The position numbers were made by a program, and so were the translations under genes. From positions 32,460,616 through 32,524,615 of the forward strand of contig CM055280.1 of assembly GCA_029237695.1 (NCBI GenBank): a stretch of DNA of 64,000 nucleotides. The letters run 5' to 3'. Shown one piece after another: positions 10,992 through 22,113 of this stretch. Source of the stretch: Conchocele bisecta (Eukaryota > Mollusca > Bivalvia > Lucinida > Thyasiridae). The notes beneath the pieces are model-generated. The model did no database searches and had not been told where the DNA came from. It saw nothing but the letters and a program-made list of their open reading frames with translations. Position 1 is the first letter of the stretch. The number at the start of each line of letters is the position of its first letter.

Positions 10992-11643
10992 CTAATTAAT
11001 TACATTATAAGCAGTTGGTTGATCAGTCTTTAGCAGAGCTTGGTGTGCTTAGTTTCCGAAAGTATCTGTCGAACCTCCAGGCGCTCCTCGCGCGTTGGGA
11101 TACGTCTTCTCTCTAAGACATTCATCGAATGAGTCTCGGTCCTTGCAGTGGAAGAGGGAGACCCATTTCGTTTGCTCGCGCAGATCCTTTAGGACGGCGT
11201 TGTACTTCTGAGTGGAGATCCATACGCTTTGCCTCGCATGGCGGCCAGAAAATGCAAGCTCGGAGAGCATGTCCTTCTTTTTGGTCATCGCCGCCTTGGC
11301 CGAGCAGTCGTCAATCACGTATAGGGTGGGCTCTCCCTGGAATATTTGATAGAAGACACGCAGCCAACCGTGAAGCCTGACGCCGGGGTCAATAACGTAC
11401 ATTGTGTACCTCAGGGTCGGTCCATATCCACGGGCGCCGCTTATAAGTATCGTTGTGCCGCACAGTGGGACACAGGATCACAATGTGACGAAAGGCATCG
11501 CGGTAGGAGCCCTCTAGCAAGTCCAGGATGAAAACCGTTTTTCCGCATCCTGTCTGCCCACATATTATGGCAGAGTGGGCATCTCCAATCGTGAATTGGT
11601 ATTGATTGCTAATTTTAGTATAAAGCTGAGACGTATCGGCCAT
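10992..11643 (-). pseudogene. ATP: FtsK/HerA-type packaging ATPase, copy A (frameshifted)
   Basis: A32-like genome-packaging ATPase. Walker A (GQTGCGKT) is intact in the N-terminal frame, and Walker B (LYVIDD) lies in the second frame. A small insertion near 11400 separates the two parts, and one or two 1-bp losses disturb the C-terminus. The copy B gene is intact and gives the expected length of 215 aa. The start overlaps the 3' end of the capsid gene by 29 bp. Confidence 0.93.
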
Positions 11644-12893
11644 TTTCGATGTTGAGTTGCGCGTCTGTTATTATATATAAGTACACGTTCAATGGCCCGG
11701 CTCCATCCGCCTCTTTGGTTATCTGGATCGTCACACCCTCACTAGCGTTCTCAACTTGGCGTCCACTACCGTGCATTTGGTCGTCGTCGCTGGCTTGCAT
11801 GTCTAGCCATAGAGCGTATTTGGTAGTCAGAAAATCCGAGAGGGAGACGTCCGAGAGCTGCAGGTCTTTGGCAACCGCGGCAACTCCGGGGAACGCTTAG
11901 AGCCGGAAGCAAAATGTTTTCTTACTTCGTCCCACAGCTGGTGCGCGCGAAGACCCGCACTGTAGAGTTGATTGGGTACTCCCTCGATCGTCACCTCTAC
12001 CTTCGTGATTTTGGGGTTATAGAATTTGTCGGATTTTCTAGCACCGAGCGCGAACCGACCCTCCTCGAACAACATCAGTATACCTTTCATCGAGCGGGCG
12101 GGTACGTTGACGTTAATATTCCACAATGTGTCACTTTTGTCTTTCGTCATCTTGCGGTGGCGAAGAACTCGGTCGTAAAGTACGGTATGGCAACGCGCCC
12201 GACATACTGGGATCTGATTAATCGCGCGAGTTCGGGCATTGTGACCATGTCGTACTCCAGCGACACATTGTCGATCGTATACTTCGATGTCATGTCAGTG
12301 GCTATGAGAACTAGGCCGTAGTCGTTGAACGTTAGTTCGTATTCGAGGCGGTCCGCCAAAGCGCTCTGATAGTAGGGCATGTGACTCTCCAGCAACTCAA
12401 AGTCGAGCGGGATGTAGAATCGGTTGCCGTAAGCGGCCGCGACCGCGTTGTCGCTCGCGACGTTATCTGCCTTGTCACCAGCCCCGATTCTAAGTCTGGT
12501 GTCAATACCCTGATAGACAGCGTTTTCGCGCTCTTGCGCCGTCTTCCACAGGTCCTGGTAGCAATGGTAGACGTCGCTGTCATCGATCGACATCACCTCA
12601 TTACCAGAAATCTTTATCATAGTCTTCTTGACGATGGCGCGACCCAGGTTCGGAACGACGGTTCGGTCTGCGTCCGTCGACGTCAGCGAAATAGTGAAAG
12701 CGAGGCGAACAGTCACCGGCATAATGACGTCGCTAGCTCCGAGGTTGGGGAAGCGGACTAAGAGCTGCTGGTTCTGGTCGATCGTCGATGGGTTGTTCGT
12801 AATAACGACACTCTGTCTCAGACCTTTTGCCCCGAGGGGCTCACGCAGTCTGCGATATGGATTGAGTTTGCGACCGTATTGACTCGAAGACAT
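11615..12893 (-). pseudogene. MCP: Major capsid protein (double jelly-roll), copy A (frameshifted)
   Basis: Predicted major capsid protein of the Polinton/adintovirus type, about 430 aa. The segment FYIPLDFELLESHMPYYQSAL followed by YELTFNDYG is the recognisable family signature. The first 248 residues are open. A frameshift near 12150 and another near 11890 divide the rest. It is divergently paired with the 511-aa plus-strand gene across a 59-bp AT-rich spacer. Confidence 0.88.
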
Positions 12894-12952
12894 ATTTTTA
12901 GTTAATCTATTAAACCTGTATATATTTTATCTTTAATACATATATAATAATA
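12894..12952. promoter_or_regulatory. Divergent AT-rich promoter spacer, copy A
   Basis: The 59-bp gap between the major capsid start (minus) and the 511-aa gene start (plus) is almost pure AT, with 'tatatattttatc' and 'catatataataata' boxes facing each way. The equivalent 52-bp spacer in copy B keeps 'aatctattaaacctgtat'. It is presumably a bidirectional promoter; this is inferred from position. Confidence 0.5.
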
Positions 12953-14488
12953 ATGGCTGGACTCGATATTGGCATGGACGAATTCGGGCATGATCATAAC
13001 TATGATCTTGGACCAGACGAATTCGGGCGCGATCGTGACTATGATGATGAAGAAGAAGACTATGCCTCTTCTTATTATGGTGATTATGATGAAGAAATAA
13101 GCTTCATTACTACACCACCCGAGGAGTATCCGTTTCCCGGGTGGGCACACGAGAATACACGTTTGTTTGACACACCCGAAAAGTATCCGTTTCAACCCGA
13201 GAAGAAGGCACGTTTGTTTGACACACCCGAGAAGAAGGCACGTTTGTTTGATACACCCGAGAAGAAGGCACGTATGTTTGATACAGCCACACCTTTACAT
13301 ACGTGGGAGGCCCCACCCGAAACTCCGGCTTGGGCAGGCGGTGCCGATATTCCTGCGGGGATCTCCAAGGGTGAGCTGGCTCCTCTCATGGAAACGGATT
13401 CTCTGGTGAAACGGTGGGAGAGTAAAGTGTCTAAACACGGCATCAATGCCACGTTGGAGTTCCGCAGCACTAAAAGAGGAGACTTGTGGGTTAAATGGGG
13501 CAATAGCTGGAAGTTGCTGACGTACAAGAACGACCCGACCCGGTTCCTCAGCCCCTCTTCCTTGAACCGATATGGAGTACTCTTCGCTCGAGCTCTCGGA
13601 GTGCTCGATGATGATCGGTCGCAGCTGCCTCAACAAATGGTAAAAACCATACAGGCTACCGACGAAACGCTCGCGAAGACGGCCGCCGCTATAGAAACGA
13701 GTGATATCAGCGAGGTCCCGAGTATAGTCACCGACGCGATTAACACAGTGGAAACCACAGTCAATGAAATTAACGGCACGAAGTATGACCCACCATTACC
13801 TCTTAGAGAACTACTGGGACTCAATAAGGTTCTACAAACGGACCGTGGCGAACTGGTTAATAACCTCTCCAAACTCACGGAGCTGGACGACCATATCGAG
13901 CAAGATGAAAGAAAACTTGGGGAGGCCAATGGAGATAGAGAATCTACCGAGCGGATAAACAAACGCCTGCGGTCGTTGTGTGATGAAAGAGAAGCTCGCT
14001 TAGCGGCTGCCTCAATTAATCGTGAAACACTCTCTAGACAAATAAGTCGTAGCCACGAATCAATCACGAGTATCCTACGCGAGGACACGACACTCGGTGA
14101 GCGTCTTCGCACTCTGTTCAGAGAGAAGGCCTTCACAATAGTAACCATCCTCACAGCTTTCACCATGATTATATCGACCCTAATTCTATCTATATCGTCT
14201 CTAGTTCTATCTATCACGGGTGGTTCGGCACCAGCACCCGCTCCATCCGGTGGAGCCAAAGAATGGATAAAAAAACAACTAAAAGCCCTCGCCAATCTCC
14301 TGGCTAAATTAGCAGGAAAGTTGGCTGCCGCGCTGCCTGGGTTGATCGGGGGTCTCCTCTCCTTCTTGCTATCTATATTATCAAAAACGGCCGGATGGCT
14401 CGCCGAGAATGCTTGGGCTTTAATCGTGGCTATCGCCAGTCTCCTACTTTTAGCCTCCCGAGAGTTACTAAATCCAAAGCACAAATAG
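12953..14488 (+). CDS. Coiled-coil membrane protein, 511 aa, intact in copy A
   Basis: The longest fully open Polinton structural-type gene in the window. Residues 1-70 are acidic (Asp/Tyr-rich). Residues ~75-105 hold three tandem PEKKARLFDT decapeptides. A conserved domain follows (PAWAGG, then WESKVSKHG and GDLWVKWG). Residues ~225-390 look helical and coiled-coil. There is a hydrophobic segment at ~395-422, a short Pro/Ala linker, then two more hydrophobic segments up to ~505. Copy B shows the same domains but with two frameshifts and a much longer Ala-Pro linker. I recognise it as a recurrent Polinton gene without known function; a virion membrane or tail-like role is only a guess. Its last 21 bp overlap the convergent gene. 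Confidence 0.8.
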   Translation: MAGLDIGMDEFGHDHNYDLGPDEFGRDRDYDDEEEDYASSYYGDYDEEISFITTPPEEYPFPGWAHENTRLFDTPEKYPFQPEKKARLFDTPEKKARLFDTPEKKARMFDTATPLHTWEAPPETPAWAGGADIPAGISKGELAPLMETDSLVKRWESKVSKHGINATLEFRSTKRGDLWVKWGNSWKLLTYKNDPTRFLSPSSLNRYGVLFARALGVLDDDRSQLPQQMVKTIQATDETLAKTAAAIETSDISEVPSIVTDAINTVETTVNEINGTKYDPPLPLRELLGLNKVLQTDRGELVNNLSKLTELDDHIEQDERKLGEANGDRESTERINKRLRSLCDEREARLAAASINRETLSRQISRSHESITSILREDTTLGERLRTLFREKAFTIVTILTAFTMIISTLILSISSLVLSITGGSAPAPAPSGGAKEWIKKQLKALANLLAKLAGKLAAALPGLIGGLLSFLLSILSKTAGWLAENAWALIVAIASLLLLASRELLNPKHK

Positions 14489-15895
14489 TCCGACCGCCAC
14501 GAGGGCTACGACGAGCCCTAATTTCTCCTCCTCGTGGGTTGTGACACTATTTTCCCCTGTTCCAATCCAATCGCGATTGGGGGAACTTGCTGGTCCTATT
14601 GAAGAGGGTGAAACAGGAGCGGAACTCGGAGGAACACTGGGTTCAAATGAACTTGATGGGGGGCCCAATTCGTGAATTGGGGTTGGTGGGGTGGGCGCTT
14701 GCGGTTTTATGAAATCGGTTCCACTGTTGGGAGTGCGCTTGATGATATCCACGTTCACGTTCCCGATGTGGCCGATTTTTTGATTGATGGTGGCAATTAC
14801 GATCTGATTATTGTAACCGTCAACCGGGTCGTCTCGTAGTATCATATTGCTCGGTGCCATATAAAGACCTATTCCAAATACATAGTCTACTGGGGTGCTG
14901 GCATTCTGCAAAACGTCTTGATACTGCTTGATCGCCTTCTCCAGGTCCACCTTAGCTGAGATGGCGTCCTCTACAAGTGCCAAGAATTGTTTTTGCGCGT
15001 CAAACGCCGTTCCCGTGCCTAGTATAGAACTGCGAGTTTGCTTCTGTGCGCCGAGGATGGCCCAGTCGTATGTCCGAATGGAGTCGTTGAGGCGAGTAAC
15101 ACCAGCCTGCGTGAACCCCATACCATTATCTAACATAAATGTACCCCACGCGTCCTGGACCTCAGCAGCCTGCTGTATGTAATCTATGTGAGCTCGTTTC
15201 GGAGGTAACCAATTGCAGGAGGAGACGCCGCAGTGCCGACCTCCAGATACTTCCGGCCCGAAGGTCATCGTCGCGGGATCAAAATTCCCGGCGTTCCGAC
15301 TGACGATGTGGTCACCAGAGTGATCGTGTCTAAAATCAGTCTGCGTCCAATTCCCGGACTGGCCCGAATGAGAACGTCCCGAGGCCAGTGCTGTTAGGAA
15401 ATACTTTCTGTCTCCAGTCCGCATCTTTTGAAACGTTAAATTCGTTACACAGTCTTTCGAACGCCCTACGATCGTATGTGTTGGAAATGGGATTCCATGC
15501 GTCATCTTGAGGTAGTGGAATACCTAGTTCTTTGATAATCCTCCTAATGGTGTAATACGCGTGAAAGTTGTAGACACTTCGGAGCATGACATTCTTGGAT
15601 GTCAGATGGTCTTGATGCGAAACTCCACATCCGGCCGTTGCACACCATACGGCGAAGTTGAGCTGATTCTGCCAAAACTGCATCGGTGTTGCTTTCCACC
15701 GTTCACGGCCTCCATCGTAGTAATCTTGGGCAGCCTATATTGTTCAAAGATGTCGGGAAAATTGGTCGTAAAGCCACTTTTCGGTCTAACTGTTACAGTT
15801 GGGTGTACAAGGTGGTTAACAACGTCTTTTTGCGTGTATTTACCTCTGACCGCGTACTTTGCATTAGAGTTAAAGCTAAATGCTTGGGTATCCAT
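14468..15895 (-). pseudogene. Large conserved Polinton protein of unknown function, copy A (frameshifted)
   Basis: Starts MDTQAFSFNSNAKY and should be roughly 470 aa. It contains LPKITTMEAVNGG, then a Cys/His-rich patch (CGVSHQDHL), the DDAWNPISN segment, and a C-terminal Pro/Ser-rich tail. The end is a hydrophobic anchor (LVVALVAVGLFVLWI). In this copy the long frame 14468-15505 is open, but two frameshifts break the N-terminal third. The C-terminal anchor is present here and lost to a frameshift in copy B. It overlaps the 511-aa gene tail to tail and is divergent from the minor capsid gene. Probably a virion component by position; not proven. Confidence 0.75.
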
Positions 15896-15993
15896 TGAAA
15901 GATATTATTATGTTTGCTACTATCACTAATGTTCAAAATGGGAGTTGTGAACTTCAAAAGTCAATCAACAACTGCTGCAGAGAACGCCGGGTA

Positions 15994-16330
15994 TAGACTA
16001 GTAAATCTATGAGATTCTGGCACCTAACCCACCACAAATTGTGCAAGTTTTTTTTTCTTCACAATACATTTTAGAGAGGTCCCTAGAACAACATATTCAA
16101 AATCTACCAAAATCTACTTCGGGGAAAGATGTCTAATTTGCATAAATCCAAGATGGCCGCCATGAAAATTACACTATTTCAGAAATGTGTATATCGCTGC
16201 ATCTATTGGCAGATTAATGTGATTTTTTAGTCAATGCCTTATAGTATATAGAGTGGCCAATCAAATGAAATTAGTTTCATGAAGTTCAAAGGTCAAATTA
16301 TCATATCAAGGTCAAGCAGGAAAATCACCA
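15994..16330. repeat. Left TIR of the nested transposon
   Basis: The block from about 16061 to 16239 is nearly identical to the reverse complement of the right end. Beyond it a weaker subrepeat (tcaaatgaaattagtttcat, then aaggtcaaggtc) continues. The TIR contains 'ccaagatggccgccat', resembling a YY1-type promoter element, which may drive the internal gene. Confidence 0.88.
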
Positions 16331-16559
16331 TTTACGGCCATTTTGGCCATATGTTTGCATATCTCTGTTTCTAAATTGCCGAATAAGACGCTGTTTTGCT
16401 CTGTCATGATACTGCCTAAGTACAGGCCAACATAATGGATCAGTTTTACGAATTTCACATATTACGTTCGTGCATCAAGGTCAAGGTCAAACACAAGAAA
16501 GTATATTTTAGCTATCTTTCTCATGTGTGTGTGAGTCTTTCCTTTTATATTCCGCGGAT

Positions 16560-19264
16560 TAAGATATTATCGTGGTATCTATTGATAGTCTCAAAGATGT
16601 CCAATCCTATGTAACTGGTTTAATGACTTTGGGTTTAGTTCTCGGACTAAAGTCAAGGCCAAACACTAATATAATGGCTGGGTCTGGTCTTGAAGATGTT
16701 CTGGAGCAACTTTTTGCCGGCAATGTAGTCAGCCATATATTGTCAGGAAAGGCTGTTGAACGAGCTACCCGGGGTCACTCATTAGTCAATGCCACACTGA
16801 ATGCAATGCTAGTGTCCAAAGCCTTCCACACAGATATGTCTGCCATCCATCAGTTCCATGACCTGAAGAGCAGTGAACAGACATGTTTCACTGAACACAT
16901 ACATCAGTCAGCTCGAGTTGATAATGGACCACAAGATGATAAGGATGGACAGCCAAGTACATGCACAACAGATGTAGACATACTAACCATAAATTACTGG
17001 AGCAACTTGCCGGGATTTATGATGATGTCACTGCTGGAAGCCTTCGATCGCCGATTTACAAACATCACTCAAATTCAGCAGTTCAGTGATAGTTTATTGG
17101 CTATGAAGAATCTCACTGCATGCATCCAAAAATTCGAACTTGTGGCTACAATACATGGACATGATGGACATACTTAGAACGTTCATTAAATCAGAGAGAA
17201 TGGGTATTTGGAACTTGCAGTTGCAAGCAATGCATGATATGCTGCCTTATTTGGCTGCAAGTGGCCACAAATCTGTACACAAAATCTGTGTATATATACC
17301 TTCAAGATATGATGAAACTCGAGGTACTACATCCAGCAGTGTACACACATTTCATGCAAGGTTACCACGTGGTGCGTCGCAGCAATCGTTTCTGGGCAGG
17401 AATATCAGTCGACCTAGCCATTGAGCAAATACTAATGAAGTCTGTCAAGTCCACAGGTGGATTGACCAGAGGCAGGGGGATGTCCGAGATACAGCGACTG
17501 GTCTGGTTGATGTCTAGACCCACCTGCCTGGAGATCAACAACACGATGCAGGAGTTCTCCTCTGTATCATACAGTACAAGTGAGCAACACAAGGAGGCCA
17601 CACCAGCAAGGATAGAGAGGGACATGAAGGACACTAATGTTCTTATGACCTATCTTACCGACAGAAGCCCCTTCAGTACAGATCTCACGTTGCACAATAT
17701 TACTACAGGAGTCACTGCCGAGGACAGAGTCACAGCCCACAGGGCAAAAGCAGTTGGAATGACAATAGTAGAGGCAATGGTGGGTAAAACAGGTGTGATG
17801 GAACATTCTTTCAAGAAAAAAGACCAGATAGTCACAATGGCGTCTACTAATTCAGTCAAGATAAGAGATGAATTCATAAGTATCGACCCACAACTACTAT
17901 TCCAGAGACTTGTATCAGCAGGAATTGGTAAGAACAACTTCCAGACATATTCCAGTACGAGCTGTCAAGCTATCCTCCTGCCTTATTTGACATGAAACAT
18001 TTGATGAGAGCTGCTAATAAACCAGTATTAGCAGATGCTATGTGGGCGCTCATACCCCAAGATCTCACAGGTCCACCAGCAGATGACTGTGTGTATGTTG
18101 TTGATGGTGGTGCACTACTCCATAGAATTCCATGGCAATAGGGTAGCTCATACGATGCCATATGTCAGAGGTATGTGGCATATGTGATGCAGCACTATGG
18201 AAAGGCTACTGTCGTGTTTGATGGATATGAGCATGGACCATCAACAAAAGACAACGCTCACCTTAGGGGATCTGGAGAGAAAATGACAGAAGTTCATTTC
18301 ACTGGATCAACACCCATGAATGTACCGAAAGACGCATTTCTTTCAAACACCAAGAACAAGCAATCCTTCATCAACCTTCTCGGTAAAGTCCTTGAACAAA
18401 ACGGTTGCCATACACGATATGCCAGAGGGGATGCAGATGTACTCATTGTTCAGACAACTCTGAAACAGGCATCAACTGTCAATACGGTGCTTGTGGGCGA
18501 TATCACAGACCTGCTGATCCTCCTTTGCTACCACATGCCCATTGACTCTGCCCATGAGATATACTTCCAGCCGGAAAACCAAAGCAGGGACACACAAGTT
18601 ACCACGCTGTTGGAACATAAAGCTCACAAAACAGATTCTAGGTACAAATGTATGTGAGAACATCCTCTTTGCGCATGCCTTGTTAGGATGTGACACAACA
18701 TCAAGAGTCTTTGGAATTGGTAAAGGTGTTGCCCTCAAGCAGTTGAAAGGCAGTGCAGACTTCAAAGTCCAGGCAGAAATGTTCAACAAAAGATTGGCTA
18801 CATCTGAAGGAATTGCATCTGCTGGCGAAAGCGCACTGGTGAGTCTATACAGTGGAAGTAAAAAAGGAGACACGTTGGATCAACTGAGGCTGCACAAGTT
18901 CCACCAGAAAGTACGTTCCAGCAGTTCCAGTGTTCAGCCCCAGACATTGCCCCCAACGTCTGCAGCAGCTCGCTACCACAGCTTCAGGGTATATCACCAA
19001 GTGCCGACATGGAGGGGATATGATGTATTACCCACTGACTGGGGTTGGAAAGTGTCTGGTGCAAGCCTCATTCCAGTAATGACAGACAAAGATGTAGCGC
19101 CAAGGGCCTTACTGGAAGTCATCAGATGCACCTGTAAGGCAGGATGTTCGACGATGAAATGTTCCTGTCGCAAGGCGGATCTCGACTGTTCGACTGCATG
19201 TGGCGAATGTCGTGGTGTGTGTGCCAATATCTCAGCTGTTGATCAAGATGCCCTCTTCTCTTGA
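16560..19264 (+). pseudogene. PIN/FEN1-like nuclease plus CXC-domain protein (degenerate, nested element)
   Basis: One long protein, about 900 aa, is spread over several frames by frameshifts near 17170 and 17990 and near 18600, with a TAG at ~18139. The N-terminal half has a conserved block GYHVVRRSNRFWAG … GGLTRGRGMSEIQRLVWL, a pattern I recall from uncharacterised invertebrate proteins. The C-terminal half looks like a PIN/XPG-type nuclease: acidic residues in VYVVDGG, VVFDGY, RGDADVLIV and LVGDITDLLILL, then a FAHALLGCDTTS segment where a helix-turn-helix would be. The end is Cys-rich (CTCKAGC…KCSCRKADLDCS…CGECRG), resembling a Tesmin/TSO1 CXC domain. It may be the transposition enzyme of its element; this is inference. 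No signal peptide is seen. Confidence 0.75.
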
Positions 19265-20608
19265 TAATGATGGTGATTAAACAGTGTGTTCCTAGTACAT
19301 CAAACTCTATGTAGATGTGTAGGTGTGTTATAGTGTTATGCAGAACCTCTGAAGTAGAACATCAACAACTGTGGATATTTAAATAGTATAGCAAGTCAAA
19401 TCAACCCTAATTTAGTTTATGTATATGCCTTAATGATTTTTTCTTTTCAAATTTAAAGAGAGTGTATGCCATGTAACACTTAAATGTGAAACAACTGAGG
19501 GTGATGGTTTTATACAGAATTTATGATTTACAATGCACATTCTCTTATAAATAATGACATATTTAGAGTTGGTTTAAGCTTCTGTGATGCAATAAGAGAA
19601 ATATGGCCAAATTGTGTGTTATACCGGTATATCTCCTGATCACATACAGAGCAAGCTGATGATTTAAATCGTTCATTAGATGCATTACAAGTGTTTCACC
19701 GACATGTTACAACCAGTGTATCCCTTGATCAGACTGTGCGAATGGGCAGCAGGCTGTTTCTGGGTCTACACTTGTCGCAAACACTTTTGAATTAGTTTAA
19801 AGGTGTGTCACATAATTGGTGTTTAATTGTATTGATGATTTTGTACACTTTATATATACCAATCGAAGTAGACTGCAATATACCATATATACCCTAAATA
19901 TTCGGACGCCATAGCAAATTGTTGTAAGTGGCACAAACCTTGAACTGTTTGAATATGTTGCCCATTCATGATTGTGATATCCAATACCAATTGTGGTATC
20001 CAATAATCCAATTTTGGAGCAGGCTGGTCTGGGTCTACACTGTTTGCTCAGACACTTATGTCTGAATAATTAGGGTAATTACGGTGCCAGGTGTATTGAA
20101 ACTATCAGGACAATATAAGCACTGGCATAGTAATTTAGTTGTCATAATTATTTGACTTTTGCCTATATATATGTGTGTGTTTCTTTGGAGCAAAATTTTA
20201 TAAACGGCTGAAAATAATGTGTATTTTGTTCTGTTTGACATTGGTCAAACAACTTGACCCCAGAAGTTCATGATTGGACATTACATGCACGATAAGAGAC
20301 TATCACTTCATCCCATTATATTAAAGTGGTATGCAACAATGTTGTTTTAATATAAGCTACACTGTAGACAATGATCAAAACAACATTGAACATGTATATC
20401 ACACAATGTAGAAGCAAAGACGTGGATTTGTATGTCAAAATGGCTGCAAATAGTGGTGGTTTTCAGGTTTGACCTTGACCCTGTTCCAAGAACTTGAAAT
20501 GCAAGGTTCATGAAACTGATTCCATTTGATTGGCCACCTAGGCCAGTATCATGATATATGTTAATTTCGAAGCAGAAATACGCAAAACTATAGCAAATAT
20601 TGTTGAAA
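19265..20608. other. Non-coding part of the nested transposon
   Basis: No gene is recognised between the CXC stop codon and the right TIR. It contains fragments such as 'aggctgtttctgggtctaca' and 'ctggtctgggtctacactgt', a dispersed motif also present near 36960 and 62290 in the host flanks, so small host repeats seem to have been acquired. Confidence 0.55.
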
Positions 20609-20943
20609 ATAGTGATTTTCGTGATTGACCTTGACCTTGACACATGAATTTGACCTTTGAAATTCATGAAACTAATTTCATTTGAATGGCCACTCAATGT
20701 ACTATAGGAATTGACTAAAAAATCACATTAATCTGCCAAGTAGATGCAGCGATATACACATTTCTGAAATAGTGTAATTTTCATGGCGGCCATCTTGGAT
20801 TTATGCAAATTAGACATCTTTCCCCGAAGTAGATTTTGGTAGATTTTGAATATGTTGTTCTAGGGACCTCTCTAAAATGTATGGTGAAGAAAAAAAAAAA
20901 ATTACAATTTGTGGTGGGTCCATCGCTAATTTGACTAGACTAG
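20609..20943. repeat. Right TIR of the nested transposon
   Basis: Inverted copy of the left TIR. The part between about 20699 and 20886 matches nearly base for base, apart from a longer poly-A tract. A second, weaker subrepeat at about 20490-20545 (atgaaactgattccatttga) suggests tandem growth of the TIR inward. Confidence 0.88.
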
Positions 20944-21572
20944 TAGGCCTCAGATCAATCACCTTCACGGTTGGGTGGAAAAACGTGGGGGAGAGCGAAG
21001 GGTTCGGCTACGTGAAGGCCCCCCGCCAAGTAGGTGTAAAGCTGCCCCCCGACCTTTGGAGTTCGAGATCCCTCCAAGCTTTTGTTGCGTCGGAGCTTGA
21101 TGGTAGAGCCAGCCTCACAATCTCGAAGGCTACCGGACTCGCGACCTTTACCGTCGAACCCACCAACCAGGTAACGATCACCCCGGATTTGGCTGTGCGG
21201 CTCGGTTTTGCAAAAACATACTCCGACAATAAGGGATGGTTTAACCCGGGCGAGCACGTCGGTGACATCCCAGTAAACTTCATCTTCACGAAAACTCTCA
21301 GGGTGCACCTGGATCAATTAAACACATCGTACAACACGTTAGACAGAGCTCCCAGTACATTACTAAAAACTGTGCACGCCAGCGACTGTTTCTATGGTGA
21401 GACCCTGACCTTAGACTTCCCAACCCCCGAGATGAAAGTTTTGGAATCGGGACACATCCACGAGTTGAAGATTTCTGTTCTAGATGATAAAGCGCGAGAG
21501 TTGAATAACTATTACCCGATTTCGAGCGTTCTCGAAATAACCGATTAAACATAATATATATACATATTAATC

Positions 21573-22113
21573 ATGAGCATATACGGTCCAGGTAGTTCCA
21601 ACTTAGAACGGGACGTTCCCGTCGCGGCCGCAGCATACGATGAAGCCGCAATGAGAAGGCTGGAGAGGGGCGTATCAGTCCCACACAGTTTTAACTAGGG
21701 CGGTTGCACAAATGGGAAAATTGCAAGCTAGCAGACACGTCATAACAGTTTGTGCCGAGGAGCGAGGTTCACTAAGCGAGGGGGCCTACGAATATTCATT
21801 CGGTGCCAACGCGAGCAACAGATACGGGGGATACACCATGGCAGTGTCTGGGACGATTTTTCGAATGGCGGTCTGCTCGGTCGACTTTCGCGGACACGCC
21901 ACTGCTGAAGTCCGAGTGAATGTCGTCCTGAATGGTGTAGAACAGAATATTGGCATCACCAAGCACGCGGGGCAGAGGACAGGGTTTACTATATTCGATG
22001 ATGACACTACAATTAAGTTTCGGCAGGTTAGTGTTATTAACTTTTTTACAAAAATTGCTGACCAATCAGCTTCCTCCACTATTGTTACACTGTTAATACA
22101 ACTTGATTTATGA
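21573..22113 (+). pseudogene. Fibre-like beta-rich protein, copy A (2-bp deletion)
   Basis: Same gene as the intact 180-aa frame at 55957-56499. A 2-bp loss near 21682 ('gtatcagtccc' versus 'gtatcacagtccc') breaks the frame after about 36 residues. The downstream part is open and nearly identical to copy B for most of its length. The start ATGAGCATATAC is preceded by the AT-rich box 'ataatatatatacatatt'. Confidence 0.78.

Larger units (their letters stand above)
15994..20943 (+). mobile_element. Nested 4.95-kb TIR transposon with PIN/FEN1-like and CXC coding remnant
   Basis: Comparison with copy B (…gccgggtaggcctc…) fixes the insertion: the target 'ta' is duplicated on both sides. TIRs of about 330 bp begin tagactagt/tagtctagt, with a ~175-bp inner block differing at only a couple of positions. 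The only coding content is one plus-strand degenerate gene (see 16560-19264). I see no DDE transposase, reverse transcriptase, tyrosine recombinase or Rep/Helicase. The element is younger than the Polinton copy it split. Confidence 0.88.
15938..21548 (+). pseudogene. mCP: Minor capsid (penton-like) protein, copy A, split by a transposon
   Basis: Single-jelly-roll minor capsid gene. The first ~18 codons (MGVVNFKSQSTTAAENAG) lie at 15938-15991 and the rest resumes at 20944. Between them sits the 4950-bp nested element, flanked by TA. The downstream part is open and contains RSITFTVGWKNVG, SLQAFVASEL and LNTSYNTL, followed by a C-terminal strand-rich part ending SSVLEITD. Copy B lacks the insertion but, like copy A, reads out of frame by one base exactly at the insertion site. 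Confidence 0.85.

Noticed and set aside
12381..12882. Plus-strand frames opposite the major capsid gene
   Set aside because: Antisense shadows; the minus strand carries the recognisable capsid signature in both copies.
13630..14484. 284-codon minus-strand frame opposite the 511-aa gene
   Set aside because: Antisense shadow of a long open gene; basic, low-complexity composition and not preserved in copy B.
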